A DNA stretch of 38,764 nucleotides from an uncultured Gammaproteobacteria bacterium (GTDB lineage: Bacteria > Pseudomonadota > Gammaproteobacteria > Arenicellales > CALHMG01), in the NCBI GenBank assembly GCA_938034705.1, contig CALHMG010000168.1, positions 1-38,764 of the forward strand, given 5' to 3'. The stretch's first letter is position 1, and each line of letters starts with the position of its first letter. The position numbers and the translations under genes were made by a program. Shown piece after piece: positions 17,252 through 24,731 of the stretch. The notes under the pieces were generated by a model. The model saw only the letters and a list, made by a program, of their open reading frames with translations, made no database searches and was not told the DNA's origin.

Positions 17252-18436
17252 TCAGGCTGTCTCGAGACTCTCGTTGGCATCGACAAGTTCCAGTTCGATT
17301 TTTTCCATGAGTCTGAAGAGCAGTGATTCAAAGCGACTGATCTCGGCAGTTTCAATGGACTCTCGTGGTGTTCCCGCGTAGGTGATGTCACCTGGTCCGC
17401 AGACGGCAACTGAAAAACCCGCGCTCTGAAGAATTGGCGCGCAGGTTACGAGGGAGGCTGCGGGCAGTGGCGGTAAGTCGGTCGATTCGGCGACGATGCG
17501 CGACGCCAGTGAATTTACATCTACTCTGAACGCGGGCTGCTTTCGCAGTTCCCGCGTGTCCACGGCGACACGAGGTGCAATGTCCTGCAGTTCCTTGACC
17601 ATCGCCTGTGAGTATCGATTGAACTGGTTGACGATTTCACGAGACTTCATCTCGGGGATCGTTCGAATCTCCCACTCGAATGAAGCGAAACCTGCCATTG
17701 TGTCAGCGCCGGATCCTCCGCTGAGACTGCCGACGTTGATAGAGGTCCATGGAGGCTCAAGTTCTTCGACATCGGAACGAAAATTTTTCGACTCGCCGTG
17801 AATTTTCTCCAGGTAGTCGATTAGATGTGCGCTCAGCCAGACGGCGTTGACGCCCAGGTTGTTTCGAGCAACGTTGACAGCCGCGCCGCGAACCGAGGTA
17901 GACATCAGATGGTGTCCCTTATGGGACTTTGCGACACGCAGGCCGGTCGGGTGCCCAAGCACGATCGCCCGCGGTCGCATCGTCGCGGACGAAAACTCCC
18001 GGACCAGACTGGAGACGGAACAATTGACGGTTTCGTGACTGTCAGTGAACACAAGGTGGATCGGGCAGGGGAGTCTGCGCTGCTTGAAGTCGGGCGCATG
18101 AGCGAGAATCGCCGCGGCAAATGTCTTCATTTGCGCAACCCCAAGGCCGCTGACGATGCCCTCATGCTCGTACACCCTGAACGGATCCAGCGCCCATGTG
18201 CTGTGTTCGGCCTTCTGTACGTCGATCTGGCCGACCAGCGCGAGGCCACCGGGCTTTGAGCGATCCCCGATTGTCGCGATCAGGCTTTCGCTGATGCCGT
18301 CTATGGATGAAAAACGCAGAGACGCGATGTCATGGCCGGCGAGATAACTCTCAATAAAATCCAGAGCCTCACGACGCCCCGACGCATCCGAGGTGTCAAA
18401 GCCGACCAGACGATGGAGTATCTCCATCGTCGACAT
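17252..18436 (-). CDS. M20/ArgE-fold protein with degenerate metal site (probable pseudoenzyme)
   Basis: The sequence follows ArgE-type M20 deacylases along its length: ALVGQIDVQKA, WALDPFRVYEHEGIVSGLG, HPTGLRVAKSHKGH and GPGDITYAGTPRES. The residues that bind the two metals are mostly replaced. HxD reads QxD (Q70), the bridging Asp of ADMKG is Gln (Q102), the DEE base/ligand pair reads SHE, the Glu of GEPT is His (H162) and the C-terminal His is Gly. The dimer-interface GHSS is also lost. It is unlikely to be a normal metallopeptidase and may bind a ligand or have adapted to another role. The ATG at 18436 (MSTMEILHRLVGFDT) was chosen; a TTG at 18490 would add 18 residues. The EamA transporter follows 26 bases later. 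Confidence 0.85.
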   Translation of the reverse strand: MSTMEILHRLVGFDTSDASGRREALDFIESYLAGHDIASLRFSSIDGISESLIATIGDRSKPGGLALVGQIDVQKAEHSTWALDPFRVYEHEGIVSGLGVAQMKTFAAAILAHAPDFKQRRLPCPIHLVFTDSHETVNCSVSSLVREFSSATMRPRAIVLGHPTGLRVAKSHKGHHLMSTSVRGAAVNVARNNLGVNAVWLSAHLIDYLEKIHGESKNFRSDVEELEPPWTSINVGSLSGGSGADTMAGFASFEWEIRTIPEMKSREIVNQFNRYSQAMVKELQDIAPRVAVDTRELRKQPAFRVDVNSLASRIVAESTDLPPLPAASLVTCAPILQSAGFSVAVCGPGDITYAGTPRESIETAEISRFESLLFRLMEKIELELVDANESLETA

Positions 18437-18615
18437 GTCCTGGTTTCTGAATGAATCCACTGAATATTGCGCTGCAATCGAATGTTGCAATCAGTGTGGT
18501 TCATTTGCGTCCAAATACCAGCCAGATGGTCGGCGAAACCGCAAGCGATAGCCGCTGCCGCGGCATTTGCGCCTGCGCTGACGGGCGGGTCAGTCGAGGG
18601 AGCCGTCGGTAAGGA

Positions 18616-19380
18616 TCAACCGCTGGCGAGCAGCTGGTCGATAAACGCATTGGCTTCGGCGATCGACGATTCCATCTCTTTGATCAGTGAATCCACGTTG
18701 CTCTCAATATTCGCCGTTTCTTCGTCGAGCGAGGCGATCGCCTGCATGTTCAGATTGTGCTTTATGTACAGCACCTGATCGCGAAAGGCTGACAGAACCG
18801 GCTCCGTGCGTTTTTGCGCGTTACGCATCGCAGCTATGAGCTGATCGGCACGCCTGCGAGTGTCGTCAAACTGCTTTTCGGCCCGGGCGCGCAAGCTGGC
18901 GTCGTGATAGTCATTGAGTTCATCTTTCCACTCAGACAGCAGCTTGTTTGCTGCGCTGACAACTTTATCAACGCGATTCTCAATATTCTTCGCGGCGGCT
19001 TCGCTGCCCTCGAATGCTGAATTGAGTTTGTTGTATTTCTTTTCCAGATCGCCGCCATCAAAGTTGGTGACGGCTTTGAACTGCTCCAGCGCCGTCTTGA
19101 ATTCCTCAACGGTCTCGGTCTGGGCATCGCGGGCGTCCTCGACGCGATCAACCAGAATGTCCCTCGGTTCTTTCCAGAGCGAAGAGATGCTGAGATCGGG
19201 CATGCCGATATTGAGACCGCCGGTGCTGTTTGCGCCACCGCCAAATCCTGGAATCATATTGCCCAGCGCACCGAGATTGCCGCCGGACAGGAGGTAACCG
19301 CCACCGGCCAATGCGATGAGTAGCCACGATCGCTTTTTGCGAAGCAGCAGTGGAGCGATAGCAAGTAGGGCCCGTAACAC
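18616..19380 (-). CDS. DUF2959 family protein, membrane-anchored form
   Basis: The GTG at 19380 is preceded by AGAGG 8 bases upstream, so the protein is 254 residues; a longer open frame to 19506 has no support. The N-terminus is hydrophobic and basic (VLRALLAIAPLLLRKKRSW then LLIALAGGGYLL), suggesting a membrane anchor, followed by a Gly-rich linker. The DUF2959 domain then starts at RDILVDRVEDARDAQ. The rest is long amphipathic helix, with a strongly conserved end, VLYIKHNLNMQAIASLDEE and AEANAFIDQLL. No function is established. A paralogue lies divergently on the other strand. Confidence 0.87.
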   Translation of the reverse strand: MLRALLAIAPLLLRKKRSWLLIALAGGGYLLSGGNLGALGNMIPGFGGGANSTGGLNIGMPDLSISSLWKEPRDILVDRVEDARDAQTETVEEFKTALEQFKAVTNFDGGDLEKKYNKLNSAFEGSEAAAKNIENRVDKVVSAANKLLSEWKDELNDYHDASLRARAEKQFDDTRRRADQLIAAMRNAQKRTEPVLSAFRDQVLYIKHNLNMQAIASLDEETANIESNVDSLIKEMESSIAEANAFIDQLLASG

Positions 19381-19627
19381 AGCGAATTCCTCTATATGTC
19401 CAAGTGCAGACGTGATCGAGCAAGCGATCGTTAAATTGGCGAAAGGCCCGACAGTCTGAACTGCGGCCGCAGGCGCGTCTGCATTATAATCCCTCGGCGG
19501 GGGCACGTGGAGTTACGCTTTGCGTCTTTGTTCGGCCCGCCAGACAACAACGACGGTATAGTGCGACAGAACCCAGCACGAGTGTCTTTTTGGACACACT
19601 CGAAGATCAAAGGCCCTGGAATTGAAG
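19381..19627. other. Divergent regulatory region between DUF2959 paralogues
   Basis: This 247-base non-coding interval must contain the promoters of both DUF2959 genes. An ATTATAAT palindrome (19483-19490) supplies a perfect TATAAT hexamer on both strands, but neither side has a recognisable -35 at 16-18 bases. TATAGT at 19557-19562 is another -10 candidate for the plus-strand gene. Nothing else coding was seen. Confidence 0.4.
19579..19602 (+). promoter_or_regulatory. Hairpin in the leader of the DUF2959 lipoprotein gene
   Basis: CGAGTGT (19579-19585) pairs with ACACTCG (19596-19602) around a T-rich 10-base loop, 25 bases before the ATG at 19628. It has no following T-run, so it is a leader structure rather than a terminator. 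Its role is unknown. Confidence 0.35.
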
Positions 19628-20350
19628 ATGAATAAGATTTTGACATGTCATGTCGGTTTCGCCGGTTACACGAATTTCCGCGGCAGGGGTCGTTGCGGAC
19701 TTCGCCGGGTGATTCTGATGCTGGCGGTGTTGTTCGCGGGTCCAGCTCTCACGGGTTGCGCGACGGTGCAGTACGCGGCGTATGAAAAAGTTGGCGTGCA
19801 CAAGAGAGACCTCCTTGTCGATCGTGTTGAAGACGCTCGCGATGCGCAGGACGAGGCTAAAGAAGAATTCGTCAGTGCGTACGAAAGATTTGTCGCTCTC
19901 GTCGGTGCTCCACAGGGAGACTTGCCAAAAACATACAAAAAGCTCAGCAGCGATCTTGAGCGTGCTGAGGGCTCGGCGACGGAGATCGACGAGCGAATTA
20001 AAGCTGTCGATCGAGTTGCCAACGATCTGTTTCGAGAGTGGCAACAGGAGCTGCTGCAGTACACGAACCCGCAGTATCGCGCGTCAAGCGAACGCAAGCT
20101 CGGCATCACCCGGCAGCGCTATAGCCGACTGAAGTCCAGCATGGATCAGGCTCGCTCAAAGATTGATCCGGTGCTGCGTGTTCTTCAGGACCACGTGCTG
20201 TTCCTGAAGCACAACCTCAACGCGCAGGCGCTTTCCAGTCTCCAGGGCGAAGTCGTTGCAATCGAAGGACGGGTTGGCGAACTGGTGCGGCAAATGGAAG
20301 CGGCGATCTCCGAAGCGAACAGTTTTATCAGCGAAGTAGGTGGTGCCTGA
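19628..20350 (+). CDS. DUF2959 family lipoprotein
   Basis: The 240-residue protein has an N-terminal export signal ending in AVLFAGPALTGC, a good lipobox with Cys44 as the acylated residue. The segment before the hydrophobic core is unusually long and Arg-rich, so the true start could be further in, for example at the GTG encoding the first residue of VILMLAVLF. The mature part starts VQYAAYEKVGVHKRDLLVDRVEDARDAQ and continues as a helical DUF2959 domain to FLKHNLNAQALSSLQGEV and EANSFISEV. It shares RDxLVDRVEDARDAQ and KHNLNxQAxxSL with the divergent paralogue. Its role is unknown; envelope localisation is inferred from the lipobox. Confidence 0.88.
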   Translation: MNKILTCHVGFAGYTNFRGRGRCGLRRVILMLAVLFAGPALTGCATVQYAAYEKVGVHKRDLLVDRVEDARDAQDEAKEEFVSAYERFVALVGAPQGDLPKTYKKLSSDLERAEGSATEIDERIKAVDRVANDLFREWQQELLQYTNPQYRASSERKLGITRQRYSRLKSSMDQARSKIDPVLRVLQDHVLFLKHNLNAQALSSLQGEVVAIEGRVGELVRQMEAAISEANSFISEVGGA

Positions 20351-20425
20351 TTAAGATCATCCCGATGCTGAACCCGGGGAAACCTTCAGCTGTGGCGGTA
20401 TGAATAAAGCGCCTCCCCGTGAGTC

Positions 20426-21619
20426 TTGACTGACACGGCGCCGACGCCTCTCAAGGCGCTGGTACTGTCGCTGATCTGGCCGATCTATGTTCCGTCGTTT
20501 TTCGCGTCGACGGCTCTCAACGCACTGACCATCATGCTGCCCCTTTACGTGCTCAGCGTAACGGGGTCAGCGGCGTTCGCGGCAACGGTTGTTGGCGTCT
20601 TCGGACTCGGGCAGATGCTTGTCGGTGTTCCGGCAGGTGTTGCGGTCGCCCGCTTTGGTGACAACCGGGTTGCTCTGTGCGCGCTGACGAGTCTGGTTCT
20701 GGTTGTTCTCGGATTTGCATTCCTCGAATCGAGGTTCGCGTTCATCGTGCTCGCGTTTGCGCTGGGGGCGATGACGGGAGCCTGGCAGATGGCTCGCCTC
20801 AACTACATGACCGAGGCCACGGCAGTTGAAAATCGGGGCCGTGCGTTTTCGATTTCAGCCGGCCTGCAGCGCACCGGCTGGCTGATCGGGCCGGTCGCCG
20901 GCGGACTCATCGCTGACTTAGCCGGATTCAGGATGATGTTTCTGGTGATAGCTGCGGCGTATCTGACCGCCATCATTTTTGTGTTGCGTTTTTCTCGCCA
21001 CGATCCGGGTCGGCGGGATCCCGGATCTGCGTCGATGCGTGTCTGGGCAGTAGCAAAGGACAACAGACACACGCTGCTCACGGCAGGGCCCGCGATTGCA
21101 GGGCTAAAGGTTCTGCGTGCTTCGCGTACCCTGATACTCCCGCTGTGGGGTGCTCACATTGGGCTATCGCCTTCGGAGATCGGTCTGGTGTTCGGCATCA
21201 CGTCGATCATCGATATGCTGATGTTCTATCCGGCCGGGATGATGGTTGATCATTTTGGTCGGCGCAGTGTTCTGGTTCCGGCAATTGTGTTGATGGGATC
21301 GGCGGTTGGTTTGCTGGGCTTTACCCATGACCTGACTGGATTCGCCTTACTCAGCCTGCTTGGCGCACTCGGCAACGGTTTCAGCACAGGCATCAACATG
21401 ACACTCGGTGGGGACTTTGCGCCCCCGGACCGGCGCGGTGAATTTCTCGGACTGTGGCGACTGATCGGGGAGCTGGGCACCGGCGCCGGACCGTTTGTGA
21501 TCAGCGCGCTGGTCGGGACCTCCGGTATCGCTTTCGCCGGCGTGGCGGTGGCGGGAATCGGCGCGACGGCACTTGGGTTTGTCATTTTTCTGCTGCCGGA
21601 ACCTCTCGTCAGAAAATAG
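20426..21619 (+). CDS. MFS transporter
   Basis: The 397-residue protein has about twelve membrane helices in the major-facilitator pattern, with GVAVARFGDNRVAL as the cytoplasmic loop 2-3 signature variant and DHFGRRSVLVPA as its counterpart in the second half. ENRGRAFSISAGLQRTGWLIGP in helix 5 resembles the antiporter motif region of drug/metabolite exporters. The start is a TTG (MTDTAPTPLKALV), as no in-frame ATG is nearby; the ribosome site is weak. The substrate is unknown. It is preceded by the DUF2959 lipoprotein gene (75 bases) and followed by the reductase-like gene. Confidence 0.88.
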   Translation: MTDTAPTPLKALVLSLIWPIYVPSFFASTALNALTIMLPLYVLSVTGSAAFAATVVGVFGLGQMLVGVPAGVAVARFGDNRVALCALTSLVLVVLGFAFLESRFAFIVLAFALGAMTGAWQMARLNYMTEATAVENRGRAFSISAGLQRTGWLIGPVAGGLIADLAGFRMMFLVIAAAYLTAIIFVLRFSRHDPGRRDPGSASMRVWAVAKDNRHTLLTAGPAIAGLKVLRASRTLILPLWGAHIGLSPSEIGLVFGITSIIDMLMFYPAGMMVDHFGRRSVLVPAIVLMGSAVGLLGFTHDLTGFALLSLLGALGNGFSTGINMTLGGDFAPPDRRGEFLGLWRLIGELGTGAGPFVISALVGTSGIAFAGVAVAGIGATALGFVIFLLPEPLVRK

Positions 21620-21689
21620 GCGGCGAATTTTGCGATGTGAACAGCGCACGACTTTTGGACGTGGTGTTGCGCGATGTAATACGCATCGT

Positions 21690-21750
21690 GACTGCAGCGC
21701 AAAACCGATAACGAGTCCGTTCCGTAGCAGTAATAGACTGTGCTGCAGTC
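21690..21750. repeat. Inverted repeat in the leader of the reductase-like gene
   Basis: GACTGCAGC (21690-21698) and GCTGCAGTC (21742-21750) are perfect 9-base inverted copies separated by 43 bases, ending 27 bases before the ATG at 21778. It could be a regulator site or a long-range leader stem. I see no terminator-like T-run. Confidence 0.35.
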
Positions 21751-21777
21751 GTTACGCTCACGCTAAAAGGAACTGAA

Positions 21778-22845
21778 ATGGCCAAGTCGTACAACATTAT
21801 GATCATGGGGGCCTCCTATGGCTCGTTGCTGGGTACCAAACTCGCCATGGCAGGTCACAACTGCACGCTGGTCTGTTTGCCAGAAGAGGCTGATCTGATT
21901 AACAAGAACGGTCAGACCGTTCGAATGCCGATTCGCGGGCGAGACGGGCTGGTTGAGATTCATTCCAAACAGCTTCCCGGAAAACTCTCCGGTGCCACCA
22001 CCAAGCAGGTAAATCCTGCCGATTTTGATCTCATCGGTCTTGCGATGCAGGAGCCCCAGTACGGTTCCCCCGGAGTGCGCGAGTTGCTCGACGCCGTCGG
22101 GAAATCAGGCAAGCCCTGCATGTCGATCATGAACATGCCGCCGTTGCCCTATCTCGCCCGTATTCCGGGGCTCGACATGAACGCGCTCAGAGACGCCTAT
22201 ACGGCGCCGGAAGTCTGGGACAACGTGCTGCCCGACAACATCACTCTGGCAAGCCCGGACCCCCAGGCCTTCAGACCACCCGAGGAGCCGACGAATATTC
22301 TGCAGGTGAGTCTGCCGACCAACTTCAAAGTTGCGCGGTTCAAATCTGACGCGGCGACCGCGATGCTGAGGCAACTGCAGAAAGACATCGAAGACATTCG
22401 ATTCGATCCGGGCGACGGCAAGAAAATCGAACTCCCGGTGAAACTCAAGGTGCACGATTCTGTGTTTGTGCCGCTTGCGAAGTGGGCCATGCTGATCACG
22501 GGCAACTACCGCTGTATTCAAAAAGACGATATGCGTCCGATTAAGGAAGCCGTCCACTCCAGCCCTCAGGTTTCCGAGTACGTGTACAACTGGGTTAAGG
22601 ACATCTGCGTTTCCGTGGGTGCAAAACCCCAGGATATGGTGCCGTTCGAGAAATACGCGGCGGCGTCGGAAGGCCTTGCCAAACCGTCGTCTGCGGCCCG
22701 CGCACTGTTCGGAGGCGCGAAGAACATCGAACGCGTCGACAAAGTCGTGTACACCGTTGCGCGTGCCCAGGGCAAAGGCCTGAGCGTGCTCGACGAGACC
22801 GTTGCCATGGTCGATGCGCGTCTGGCAAAGAATCGCAAGGCGTAG
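21778..22845 (+). CDS. Ketopantoate reductase-like (PanE/ApbA family) oxidoreductase
   Basis: The 355-residue protein starts at an ATG with AAGGA 6 bases upstream. The N-terminus is a Rossmann fold, YNIMIMGASYGSLLGTKLAMAG, followed by HNCTLVCLPEEA, as in ketopantoate reductases, but the usual GxGxxG is replaced by a GxSYGS form. The C-terminal helical part (about 210-355) includes KLKVHDSVFVPLAKWAMLITGNYRCI, in the place where the substrate-binding domain lies. It is longer than PanE (about 300 residues), and the catalytic Lys/Asn pair could not be assigned with confidence. It probably reduces a branched oxoacid or a related substrate; a true panE role is not supported. Confidence 0.7.
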   Translation: MAKSYNIMIMGASYGSLLGTKLAMAGHNCTLVCLPEEADLINKNGQTVRMPIRGRDGLVEIHSKQLPGKLSGATTKQVNPADFDLIGLAMQEPQYGSPGVRELLDAVGKSGKPCMSIMNMPPLPYLARIPGLDMNALRDAYTAPEVWDNVLPDNITLASPDPQAFRPPEEPTNILQVSLPTNFKVARFKSDAATAMLRQLQKDIEDIRFDPGDGKKIELPVKLKVHDSVFVPLAKWAMLITGNYRCIQKDDMRPIKEAVHSSPQVSEYVYNWVKDICVSVGAKPQDMVPFEKYAAASEGLAKPSSAARALFGGAKNIERVDKVVYTVARAQGKGLSVLDETVAMVDARLAKNRKA

Positions 22846-22933
22846 GCTTTCGGCCAGGAATCACGAGGCTTGCGCGCGTCTTCGCTGAAAGACGAATCGC
22901 GTGCAGGCCTGCACAAAAACGGTACTGACTGAT

Positions 22934-23416
22934 CTAGGTTTCAGTCACCGCTTCCAGCACCGGGACAACCTCGTGCGCGAGGTTGTCCCGCGCGAGATCC
23001 AGTGCGGTTTTGCCGTCTACCTTTGCATTAACTTGTGCGCCCGCGTTCAGCAGCAGTTTGACGATGCCCACGTGCTCATAGCTGGCGGCGTACATGAGTG
23101 GTGTCTTGAGTTCCGCGTCGTCTTCGTTAACTGACGCGCCTGCGTCGAGCAGAATCTCAACGAGCGGTGTAAACCCCTTGAAGCATGCGCCTGCGAGTGC
23201 GCGTTGTCCGTTATGGTTTCGGGCATCGACCTCTGCGCCCTGGCGAATCAACTCCTTAACCAGCTCAACTCTTCCGTAATACACGGCGAGCAGTACCAGC
23301 GTGTCGCCGCGCTCGTTGCGCGCGTTGACGTCGCCGCCCTGGTCCAGCCACTGACAGATTTCGGGTGTGCGACCCGCGCGCGCGTCGTCAAATATGTCTT
23401 GTGCCAAGTGAGTCAT
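22934..23416 (-). CDS. Ankyrin-repeat protein
   Basis: The 160-residue protein is built almost wholly of four to five ankyrin repeats: GDTLVLLAVYYGRVELVKEL, GQRALAGACFKGFTPLVEIL, KTPLMYAASYEHVGIVKLL and KTALDLARDNL, each preceded by a variant of GAxVxAxN. There is no signal peptide, so it is cytoplasmic. Ankyrin repeats mediate protein-protein contact, and no partner is suggested by the neighbours. It converges on the reductase-like gene and is divergent from the Rieske oxygenase gene. Its 3' end contains a perfect 13-bp inverted repeat within coding sequence (22961-22990). Confidence 0.9.
   Translation of the reverse strand: MTHLAQDIFDDARAGRTPEICQWLDQGGDVNARNERGDTLVLLAVYYGRVELVKELIRQGAEVDARNHNGQRALAGACFKGFTPLVEILLDAGASVNEDDAELKTPLMYAASYEHVGIVKLLLNAGAQVNAKVDGKTALDLARDNLAHEVVPVLEAVTET
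22961..22990. repeat. Perfect 13-bp inverted repeat inside the ankyrin gene
   Basis: CGGGACAACCTCG (22961-22973), a TGCG loop, and its exact complement (22978-22990) form a hairpin encoding the last part of the protein (RDNLAHEVVPV, codons of the final 20 residues). There is no T-run on either strand, so it is not an intrinsic terminator. Confidence 0.85.
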
Positions 23417-23478
23417 GTCGCAGTGATACCGTCGTTTTAGAGGTCGTCGACAGGCTTCCTGAAGTCGTATTCAGGGCC

Positions 23479-23507
23479 TTTCGAGGCTGTTCGGGCGTGC
23501 CTATACT
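23479..23507 (+). promoter_or_regulatory. Candidate sigma-70 promoter of the Rieske/enolase operon
   Basis: TATACT (23502-23507) is a good -10 hexamer. TTTCGA at 23479-23484, 17 bases upstream, is a weak -35 (3 of 6). Transcription would begin near 23514, leaving a short leader with AGAGGAG (23532-23538) before the ATG at 23544. Confidence 0.35.
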
Positions 23508-23543
23508 ATCGATTCGGCCGTCGACATTTCCAGAGGAGTTGTG

Positions 23544-24731
23544 ATGAATGATCTCAGCGCAGGTCAGCGTGTGGTGCCACATTTGAGTGCCGAAATGCTG
23601 GATCAGGTGAAACAGCCCATCGAATCTGCGCGTGGACTCCCGAACGCGGTTTACACCGACCCCGCGGTGTTCGATCTCGAGCGAAAAGAGATTTTCAGCA
23701 AAAGCTGGACGGCAATAGGATTTGCGTCGGATGTGCCCGATCGCGGCAGCGCCATGCCGGTGTCACTTGCGGGTATTCCGTTGCTGATGCTGCGTGGCCG
23801 TGATCGACAGCTTCGCGTGTTTCACAACGTCTGCCGGCATCGCGGTCATCCACTGGTGGGTGAAAAATGCAGTCTCAAGGGTTCGATTGTCTGTCCATAT
23901 CATTCATGGACATACAACCTGGAAGGGGAACTCAAGGGGACACCCAACATCGGCGGTGCGGGCGTCAACGACCATGAAGGGTTCGACAAAGCCGATTTCG
24001 GTCTAAACGAAGTTCGCAGTCATGTCTGGATGGATGTGGTGTTCGTCGACCTGTCTGGCGAAGTTCCTGCATTTGAGGATCACTTCAGCTCGCTTATTGA
24101 TCGCTGGGAGGGTTTCTGGGGCAAGGATGGCGAGCAGAAGTTTCACTATCCGCAGTCCCATGCCGACATTGAATTTTCGTTAAAGACCAACTGGAAGTTT
24201 CCGGTCGAGAACTACGTCGAGAGTTATCACCTCCCATGCCTGCACCCTGAACTGAACAGCTATTCGCGTATCGAAGATCACTACCACATTATGGAGGGCG
24301 ATCTTTTCGGGGGGCAGGGGTCGCTGGTTTACGATTTCGAAAGTCAGGCCAAGATCAGCATGCCCAAGCTGGATGCATGGCCCAAAGACCAGGAGAAGGT
24401 AGCCGAGTACATCGCTGTCTATCCCAATCTCCTGCTGGGTATTCAGGTTGATCATCTTTTTGCCGTCATCGTGAACCCGGTAACGTTTGAGCAGACAGAT
24501 GAACGGATGCGGATCTATGTGCTGGATGCAGCCACCGGTGCAGACCACGAGGCTCAGCGCAAAATAATGCACGACGGTTGGAAGCTGGTCTTTTCCCAGG
24601 ACGTCGATGCGGTTGAGGGTATGCAGACCGGCCGCCACTCTCCGGCATATGATGGCGGCGTGTTCTCGCCGGTGCTGGATAATCCAACGCATCACTTCCA
24701 CAACTGGGTCGCCCGTCGACTGACTGGATGA
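23544..24731 (+). CDS. Rieske-type ring-hydroxylating/demethylating oxygenase, alpha subunit
   Basis: The 395-residue protein begins at the ATG at 23544 with a strong AGAGGAG site; a GTG one codon earlier is less likely. The Rieske [2Fe-2S] ligands are C97-x-H99 (NVCRHRGHP) and C117-x-x-H120 (CPYHSW). The mononuclear iron site shows H229 and H234 in ENYVESYHLPCLHPE, with Asp probably in SQDVDAVEGMQ. It inserts or uses oxygen on an aromatic, quaternary-amine or similar substrate with electrons from a reductase. No reductase or ferredoxin gene is present here. The stop overlaps the next ATG as ATGA, so the enolase-superfamily enzyme probably acts in the same pathway. Confidence 0.94.
   Translation: MNDLSAGQRVVPHLSAEMLDQVKQPIESARGLPNAVYTDPAVFDLERKEIFSKSWTAIGFASDVPDRGSAMPVSLAGIPLLMLRGRDRQLRVFHNVCRHRGHPLVGEKCSLKGSIVCPYHSWTYNLEGELKGTPNIGGAGVNDHEGFDKADFGLNEVRSHVWMDVVFVDLSGEVPAFEDHFSSLIDRWEGFWGKDGEQKFHYPQSHADIEFSLKTNWKFPVENYVESYHLPCLHPELNSYSRIEDHYHIMEGDLFGGQGSLVYDFESQAKISMPKLDAWPKDQEKVAEYIAVYPNLLLGIQVDHLFAVIVNPVTFEQTDERMRIYVLDAATGADHEAQRKIMHDGWKLVFSQDVDAVEGMQTGRHSPAYDGGVFSPVLDNPTHHFHNWVARRLTG

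Noticed and set aside
19483..19490. ATTATAAT as a bidirectional promoter
   Set aside because: The hexamer is perfect on both strands, but neither has a -35 at normal spacing; kept only as a note in the divergent region.
20367..20390. GCTGAA/TTCAGC stem after the DUF2959 lipoprotein gene as terminator
   Set aside because: The 12-base loop and lack of a T-run make termination unlikely.
22901..22914. Palindrome GTGCAGGCCTGCAC followed by AAAAA
   Set aside because: The A-run would be on the wrong side for a terminator of the minus-strand ankyrin gene, and there is no T-run for the plus-strand gene.
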